Assembly (NCBI RefSeq): GCF_021049245.1
Contig: NZ_CP088020.1
Location: forward strand, 3,354,001-3,418,000
Direction: 5' to 3'
Source: Radiobacillus kanasensis
Lineage (GTDB): Bacteria > Bacillota > Bacilli > Bacillales > Amphibacillaceae
Length of the DNA: 64,000 nucleotides
Each line of letters begins with the position of its first letter. Position 1 is the stretch's first letter. Below are positions 57,642 to 64,000 of the stretch, piece by piece. The translations under genes were made by a program, and so were the position numbers. The notes beneath the pieces were generated by a model, which was not told the origin of the DNA, searched no databases, and saw only the letters and a list, made by a program, of their open reading frames with translations.

Positions 57642-57676
57642 ATGGCGAAAGTTCAACTAAGTTTGACCTTCGCCAT
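57642..57676 (-). other. Intercistronic stem-loop between atpE and atpF
   Basis: On the minus strand AATGGCGAAGGTCAAAC pairs with GTTGAACTTTCGCCATT. No T-run follows, so it is not a terminator. Such a structure 3' of atpE could stabilise atpE mRNA, which is needed in about tenfold excess (inference). Confidence 0.7.
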
Positions 57677-57692
57677 TTGCATATAAAATCTG

Positions 57693-57944
<252 letters not shown>

Positions 57945-58030
57945 CTATGAACTTGGAGTGTCAATTACTTTCAACTGACATCCGTCAGCAGGGTTGAAAC
58001 CTCACTGGCGGAAGTTTCGAAAAAATATTA

Positions 58031-59148
<1,118 letters not shown>

Positions 59149-59282
59149 ATCTTATCCCCCGTATGTACAAATAGAAGTTCTTTCACATAGCATGATTTTA
59201 CATGTACCAGAAATACGTAGAATAATCTTCCAAATATCTGTGATTTTTCCTATGTAACCCCTTACTATGCTCATCCTAAAAT

Positions 59283-59311
59283 AGCATACAATAGGGGTTG
59301 TCCAATGTCAA
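59283..59311 (-). promoter_or_regulatory. atp operon promoter
   Basis: TTGACA (59306-59311), 17-bp spacer, TATGCT (59283-59288) on the minus strand. It leaves a leader of about 125 nt before atpI. A second TATAAT further up (near 59390) has no good -35 partner. Confidence 0.75.
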
Positions 59312-59447
59312 TCTGTACGTTTATAGAATTTCCGGAACAATCAAACTACAAAATATGTATAAGTTGTGTGCATAGTCACAATCATTATACTCGAAAAAAG
59401 TTGGTTTGATTTCGACAACTTTGTGACATTACAAAAACTTAACGAAG

Positions 59448-59478
59448 AGTGGAATGCACCTATTTCTCGCATCCCACT
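59448..59478 (-). terminator. Terminator of the S8 protease gene
   Basis: On the minus strand AGTGGGATGC pairs with GCATTCCACT, followed by CTTCGTTAAGTTTTTG. Confidence 0.75.
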
Positions 59479-59490
59479 TTCTTCCATTAA

Positions 59491-61683
59491 TTAGTTGTTT
59501 TGAATTTCCAATGGTACCTGCTTGTAATAGGTCATGCCATCCTTCATCGTGACGGTGATATTCGCTAAATAACTCCCACCATTACCGACGTTCCGTTCAT
59601 CCATTACTCCTTCAGTCAAACCTTCTCCAAGTTCTTCTAAATGGATTAGTGTTCTATTGAACTGTAGCGTGTTTGGATTGTATAAATCAACTGTAACACC
59701 CTCAGCGCCAGCTGGTAAATATAACCGATACTCATACTTCCCATCCGAGAATGCCTCCATCCCAAATTCAAAGCCCATTATTTTCGGGAAATTAGCGTTC
59801 TTATTTACAAATAGATACGGAAGCTCAAAGCTTTGATTATCTGTTTTCAAGGTCAACCATCCTTGTTGTATGCCTTCCTGCAATTGAGTCGTTGTTACAT
59901 CTAATTGAATCGGAACCGTCTTTGTCTGGCCAGCTTTTATCGTAAAGCTCATTGGAAAATGCCAACGAAGCCCTTGCTTTTGGTCCGGCAAATTAAAATG
60001 ATAAGTCTGGTCTTTGTTCGAAACATTTTCAATCTCTAGCTTATAGGAAACATCTTCCTTCATCTCCTCAAGCTTACCAAGGGAAAGCAAAGGGTTATGA
60101 ATGATTGTCTTCGTCTCAATCGCTTCGTCTATTCGCATTCTTCCCATTCCTTGATCGATTGGGTCATAGCGACCTCCCGTTTTGTCCTCTATTGGAAGTG
60201 CCGTTGTTAATAGAGCTCCTTTTATCTGTTCTGGTGACCATTTCGGATGTGCTTGCTTCACAAGCGCTGCCCCTCCAGCGACGTGCGGTGCTGCCATACT
60301 CGTACCTTGTAGCTCTTGATAGCCTCCTGGAACGGTACTGTTAATCGCAGCTCCTGGAGCTACTATTTCTGGTTTGATGTCCCACGAGACTGTAACTGGG
60401 CCACGTGAACTGAAGGAAGCCATCCTATCCTGTGATGTCTCATATATGGTGTCTATCCATTGGTTTTCCTCTACCATATTTTTCATTAACCACTCTCCAT
60501 CCCTTTTTGAAAGAGAGGCTACTGGTATTTTTATCTCTTTTTCTTTGTCATTGAGCCCACCTTGAAAGGGACCCTTTTCATTATTAAAAATGAGGACAGC
60601 TTTCGCTCCAGCTTCCTCTGCTTTTCTCGCCTTTTCTTCGAATGGTATTTCCCCACGTTCCATTAGCACGATTTTTCCTCGGGCATGTTCAATGTCTTCC
60701 TTACCGATTCCACCATAAACAATCTGATACTTTTTTTGAAGATTCCAAGCAACAGACCCCATCAATGTTGTAAGAGGGATTTTCTTATCTGTAAAGGAAT
60801 CAAATAGGTAAGGAGACTTTAGTGGAGGGGTAGAAGCTCCTACGGATATAGCTTTATCGGAGGTAGCTGGTGAACCAACAGTCCAGTTATTCGGCCCAGC
60901 GTTTCCATTTGCAATAACCATGGTGACTCCTTTTTCAATTGCCTTGTTTACAGCAATCGTAGTCGGCCAATCCGGCCCATTTACTGTATTTCCTAGGGAC
61001 ATATTAATGACATCCATTCCATCATCGACTGCTTTTTCTAAAGCTGCGATGACTTGAACAGATGTCCCCATGCCACCAGGCCCCAACGCTCGATAGCCGT
61101 AAAGCTCGGCATTAGGAGCTATTCCTTTCATTTTTCCGTTGGCAGCAATAATCCCAGAGACATGTGTTCCGTGTAAAGTCGGTTTCCCTTGTTCAGGCAA
61201 AGTTTCCATCGGTTCCTCATCTAGGTCGACTAGATCATATCCTCCCTCGTAACTGGAGGCTAAATCTGGATGCGTGTAATCCACTCCTGTGTCAATGACG
61301 CCGACTTTGACTCCTTCTCCATCGTACTTTACGGGTTCATCCAGGGAAGAGGAGGGAGCTTTTAAAAACGGAATACTTGTATTCACATTCATGGTTTTAT
61401 ATGTGCGAACTGGATAAGAATTTTCTATATCCTCCATGAGCGTAATCTCTTCGATGTCTCGCTTGTCCCCTTTTAACGCGATAGCATTTAAAAGGGTATC
61501 ATACACTTCCACCACTTCCACGAATGGGTGATGATCTTCTATGTATGCTTTGTGTTGGTAGGGATTCCCACTCACTTCCACAATGACAGAAGTTTGGTCA
61601 GATTCTACTTGGCTTTTCGCGTTTATAGGAACAAATCCCATTAGTAAGGTTAAAGCTACGGTTAGTTTTGCGAACTTCCACAT
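59491..61683 (-). CDS. Secreted subtilisin-like serine protease with PA domain (Vpr-like)
   Basis: A 730-residue S8 protease. Signal peptide (1-22), I9-type propeptide (about 30-100), catalytic domain with Asp131 (GVIDTGVDY), His174 (LHGTHVSGI), oxyanion Asn (ANGNAGPNN) and Ser461 (QGTSMAAPHV). A PA domain is inserted at about 325-410 (GKIVLMERGEIPFEEKARKAEEAGAKAVLIFNNE), and about 210 C-terminal residues form beta domains. It degrades extracellular protein. It is out of place between upp and atpI, where most Bacillus have none. Confidence 0.93.
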   Translation of the reverse strand: MWKFAKLTVALTLLMGFVPINAKSQVESDQTSVIVEVSGNPYQHKAYIEDHHPFVEVVEVYDTLLNAIALKGDKRDIEEITLMEDIENSYPVRTYKTMNVNTSIPFLKAPSSSLDEPVKYDGEGVKVGVIDTGVDYTHPDLASSYEGGYDLVDLDEEPMETLPEQGKPTLHGTHVSGIIAANGKMKGIAPNAELYGYRALGPGGMGTSVQVIAALEKAVDDGMDVINMSLGNTVNGPDWPTTIAVNKAIEKGVTMVIANGNAGPNNWTVGSPATSDKAISVGASTPPLKSPYLFDSFTDKKIPLTTLMGSVAWNLQKKYQIVYGGIGKEDIEHARGKIVLMERGEIPFEEKARKAEEAGAKAVLIFNNEKGPFQGGLNDKEKEIKIPVASLSKRDGEWLMKNMVEENQWIDTIYETSQDRMASFSSRGPVTVSWDIKPEIVAPGAAINSTVPGGYQELQGTSMAAPHVAGGAALVKQAHPKWSPEQIKGALLTTALPIEDKTGGRYDPIDQGMGRMRIDEAIETKTIIHNPLLSLGKLEEMKEDVSYKLEIENVSNKDQTYHFNLPDQKQGLRWHFPMSFTIKAGQTKTVPIQLDVTTTQLQEGIQQGWLTLKTDNQSFELPYLFVNKNANFPKIMGFEFGMEAFSDGKYEYRLYLPAGAEGVTVDLYNPNTLQFNRTLIHLEELGEGLTEGVMDERNVGNGGSYLANITVTMKDGMTYYKQVPLEIQNN

Positions 61684-61753
61684 AGAATCCTCTCCTCATG
61701 TTTTTTAGTTCTTAGTGTCTGTTGGAGGAGAGAATTCCATACATAAAAAGAAA

Positions 61754-61778
61754 AAGCCTAGAGAAAATCTCTAGACTT
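61754..61778 (-). terminator. upp terminator
   Basis: On the minus strand AAGTCTAGAG pairs with CTCTAGGCTT, then TTTTCTTTTT. Confidence 0.9.
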
Positions 61779-61788
61779 TGTGTACTTC

Positions 61789-62418
61789 TTATTTCGTTCC
61801 AAACAAGCGATCGCCAGCATCACCAAGACCTGGGACGATGTAGCCTTTTTCATTTAGTTTTTCATCTAGTGCGGCCAAATAAATGTCCACATCTGGGTGC
61901 TCTTCTTGAATGACTTTTACTCCTTCTGGTGCCGCGATTAAGCACATCAGCTTAATATTGTTTGCTCCACGCTTTTTCAAGGAGTGAATCGCGTCATTTG
62001 CTGATCCCCCTGTTGCAAGCATCGGATCAATGACAATAAGCTCTCTTTCTTCAATATCAGAAGGCAGCTTAATATAATACTCTACCGGCTTTAACGTTTC
62101 TGGGTCGCGGTACAAACCAACATGTCCTACTTTAGCAGCTGGAATTAAACGTAGGATTCCATCTACCATTCCTAATCCAGCACGAAGAATCGGAACTAGT
62201 CCAATTTTTTTACCTGAAAGAATTTTCGTTTTAGCTGTTGTAACTGGTGTATCAATCGTAATTTCTTCTAACGGCATGTCTCTTGTTATTTCAAACGCCA
62301 TGAGGCCTGCCACTTCGTCGACTAACTCACGGAATTCTTTTGTTCCTGTACTCTTCTTTCTTATGTATGTTATCTTATGCTGAATTAACGGATGATCTAA
62401 CACATATACATTACCCAA
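61789..62418 (-). CDS. upp: Uracil phosphoribosyltransferase
   Basis: A 209-residue enzyme making UMP from uracil and PRPP (pyrimidine salvage). The PRPP loop [12 protein letters not shown] and the uracil-binding tail [17 protein letters not shown] are intact. Its place after glyA is the conserved Bacillus order. Confidence 0.97.
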   Translation of the reverse strand: MGNVYVLDHPLIQHKITYIRKKSTGTKEFRELVDEVAGLMAFEITRDMPLEEITIDTPVTTAKTKILSGKKIGLVPILRAGLGMVDGILRLIPAAKVGHVGLYRDPETLKPVEYYIKLPSDIEERELIVIDPMLATGGSANDAIHSLKKRGANNIKLMCLIAAPEGVKVIQEEHPDVDIYLAALDEKLNEKGYIVPGLGDAGDRLFGTK

Positions 62419-62530
62419 GACCCGATCACTCCTTAAAATTTTTACATCTTCAAAATTGTACTGAAAATAAGAGACTCTTTCAAGCCTAATATTTGCTTGA
62501 TTACTCTTTTACATTCCTACATGTAAAAAT

Positions 62531-62560
62531 ACCCCTACCACTAGAAACGTGGCGAGGGGT
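62531..62560 (-). terminator. glyA terminator
   Basis: ACCCCTCGCCAC pairs with GTGGTAGGGGT on the minus strand, followed by ATTTTTAC. Confidence 0.9.
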
Positions 62561-62568
62561 TTTAATTC

Positions 62569-63804
62569 TTATTGATAGAGAGGGAATCGACTAGTTAATG
62601 CCTCTACTCGATCCTGTACTTCTTTTAGCTTTGCTTCGTCTTCATGATTTTTTAAAGTGGTGGCAATGATGGAAGCAATCTCATCCATTTCTTCCAAGCC
62701 AAATCCTCTCGTCGTTACAGCTGCTGTACCGATACGTACACCGCTTGTTACAAACGGACTTTCTGGATCGAATGGGATCGTATTTTTATTCGTCGTTACT
62801 CCAACATCATCTAATGCTTTTTCTGCCACTTTACCAGTTAAGTTCAATGGACGTACATCTAATAAAAGTAAGTGGTTATCCGTTCCACCAGATACGATGC
62901 GAATGCCTTCGTTTTGTAATGCTTCACTTAAGCGTTGGGCATTGTCAATAATTTGCTTCGCGTAGGCTTTGAAGTCCTCGGATAATGCTTCTTTCAACGC
63001 CACTGCTTTCGCAGCAATCACGTGCATTAACGGGCCACCTTGAATACCTGGAAAGATTGATTTATCGATTTGCTTCGCAAACTCTTCTTTACAAAGAATC
63101 ATTCCACCACGTGGTCCACGTAACGTTTTATGCGTCGTTGTTGTTACAAAATCTGCATAAGGTACTGGACTTGGATGGTGTCCTGTTGCCACAAGACCAG
63201 CGATATGCGCCATATCTACCATTAAGTATGCGCCTACTACATCAGCAATTTCACGGAACTTTTGGAAGTCTATCTTACGAGGATAAGCACTAGCTCCAGC
63301 AACGATTAGCTTTGGTTTCACTTCTTTTGCCTTGTTTAAGATGTCTACATAATTTAGTTGTTCGGTTTCTTGGTCCACGCCATATTCTACGAAGTTATAA
63401 AGCTTTCCACTGAAGTTCACCGGACTACCGTGTGTTAAATGTCCACCATGGCTTAGGTTCATCCCTAAAACGGTATCACCCGGCTCTAGCACGGAAAAAT
63501 ATACAGCCATGTTTGCTTGTGCTCCAGAGTGTGGTTGCACGTTAACGTGATCGGCACCAAATAATTCTTTAGCACGGTCACGAGCAAGATTTTCAGCTAC
63601 GTCCACATACTCACAGCCACCATAATACCTTTTGCCCGGATAGCCTTCTGCATATTTATTGGTTAATACAGAGCCTTGCGCTTCCATTACCGCTTCGGTT
63701 ACGAAGTTTTCCGATGCAATCAGTTCAATCTTGTCATTTTGACGCTTTCTTTCGTCTTCCATTGCTTGAAAAAGTTCTGGATCGAATTGTTTTACGTGTT
63801 CCAT
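62569..63804 (-). CDS. glyA: Serine hydroxymethyltransferase
   Basis: A 411-residue PLP enzyme, serine plus tetrahydrofolate to glycine plus methylene-THF. The PLP lysine is in [27 protein letters not shown] and [12 protein letters not shown] are intact. The ATG at 63804 (MEHVKQFD) follows AGGGGG; 14 more upstream codons are open but the ribosome site lies within them. Confidence 0.97.
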   Translation of the reverse strand: MEHVKQFDPELFQAMEDERKRQNDKIELIASENFVTEAVMEAQGSVLTNKYAEGYPGKRYYGGCEYVDVAENLARDRAKELFGADHVNVQPHSGAQANMAVYFSVLEPGDTVLGMNLSHGGHLTHGSPVNFSGKLYNFVEYGVDQETEQLNYVDILNKAKEVKPKLIVAGASAYPRKIDFQKFREIADVVGAYLMVDMAHIAGLVATGHHPSPVPYADFVTTTTHKTLRGPRGGMILCKEEFAKQIDKSIFPGIQGGPLMHVIAAKAVALKEALSEDFKAYAKQIIDNAQRLSEALQNEGIRIVSGGTDNHLLLLDVRPLNLTGKVAEKALDDVGVTTNKNTIPFDPESPFVTSGVRIGTAAVTTRGFGLEEMDEIASIIATTLKNHEDEAKLKEVQDRVEALTSRFPLYQ

Positions 63805-63876
63805 CGTAGAATCCCCCTGTACGTGTAATAATTTATATAGACACATGTAAACATGTTTCTCCCTAAATGCGTAAGA

Positions 63877-64000
63877 CTATCTCATCTGATTATCTGGGTA
63901 TTCAGCCCGTTTTCCACCTATTAACTTCGGTCTTGTTCGAGCTGTATTCACTCGTGCATGGCCAACATATCTCTGCTTGAAACGAAGTGGAATCGCAACT
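63877..64000 (-). CDS. YwlG-type (TIGR01440) protein, C-terminal end only
   Basis: The right edge of the window holds the last 41 codons of a minus-strand gene: VAIPLRFKQRYVGHARVNTA then RTRPKLIGGKRAEYPDNQMR and a stop. The ARTRPKLIGG ending fits the TIGR01440/YwlG family, which lies just upstream of glyA in Bacillus. The rest is outside the window. Confidence 0.8.
   Translation of the reverse strand, partial: VAIPLRFKQRYVGHARVNTARTRPKLIGGKRAEYPDNQMR

Noticed and set aside
59370..59400. A TATAAT in the atpI-protease gap as the atp promoter
   Set aside because: No -35 match at 16-18 bp; the TTGACA-17-TATGCT pair at 59283-59311 is better.

Overview
The window comes from a spore-forming, flagellated member of the Bacillaceae. 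The evidence is sigma-I/RsgI, spoIID, spoIIQ, spoIIID, flhO/flhP, mbl, an atpIBEFHAGDC operon with a Bacillus-type order, SAM-I (S-box) control, and strong AGGAGG ribosome sites with many TTG/GTG starts. The alkaline-cellulase-like GH5 enzyme and the many secreted proteins suggest a soil, saline or alkaline habitat, but the neutralophile-type AtpE c-subunit argues against extreme alkaliphily. Almost all genes lie on the minus strand, so the natural reading direction is from right to left.

Backbone, right to left: ywlG-family end (63.9 kb), glyA, upp, atpI-B-E-F-H-A-G-D-C (59.1-52.1), ywzB-ywmB-murAA (42.5-40.1), spoIID-spoIIQ (16.2-14.0), spoIIID-mbl-flhO-flhP-epuA (7.8-4.0). This is the familiar Bacillus order, but it is interrupted by accessory blocks. 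These are a Vpr-like protease between upp and atpI; a sugar-uptake/oxidoreductase operon with duplicated binding proteins (42.7-51.9); a large nutrient-scavenging block (16.2-40.0); and a signalling/toxin block (8.1-13.9).

The large block (16.2-40.0) holds an S-box-controlled yezD-metNIQ-monooxygenase-aldo/keto reductase operon, a xylFGH transporter, a dppABCDE-ykfACD peptide-recycling operon lacking ykfB, and a LacI regulator divergent from a secreted cellulase. Several sugar promoters share one layout: a sigma-A promoter with an 18-bp spacer and a cre-like site at the start point.

The left end (0-4 kb) holds sigI-rsgI and a lipoprotein/DUF5667 pair whose transcript starts with a c-di-GMP-I (GEMM) riboswitch, next to the flagellar rod genes.

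The most unusual features are these. (1) An AimR-type (arbitrium) peptide receptor lacks the N-terminal DNA-binding part and is followed by a small secreted acidic peptide ending in DPGYGDIG, with no phage genes nearby. (2) Three intergenic arrays are built on an exact 21-bp period, each unit having a 7-bp semi-conserved head (GAAAGTA, GTTAATA, GATAATA or GGGAATA) and 14 bp of unconserved sequence; two of them flank a YeeF/YezG-like nuclease toxin locus. (3) There are dispersed REP-like hairpins (GGTGCCTGTCAC / TTCGACAAAAACCGGG) and MITE-like elements with TGTTCAAAAA ends.
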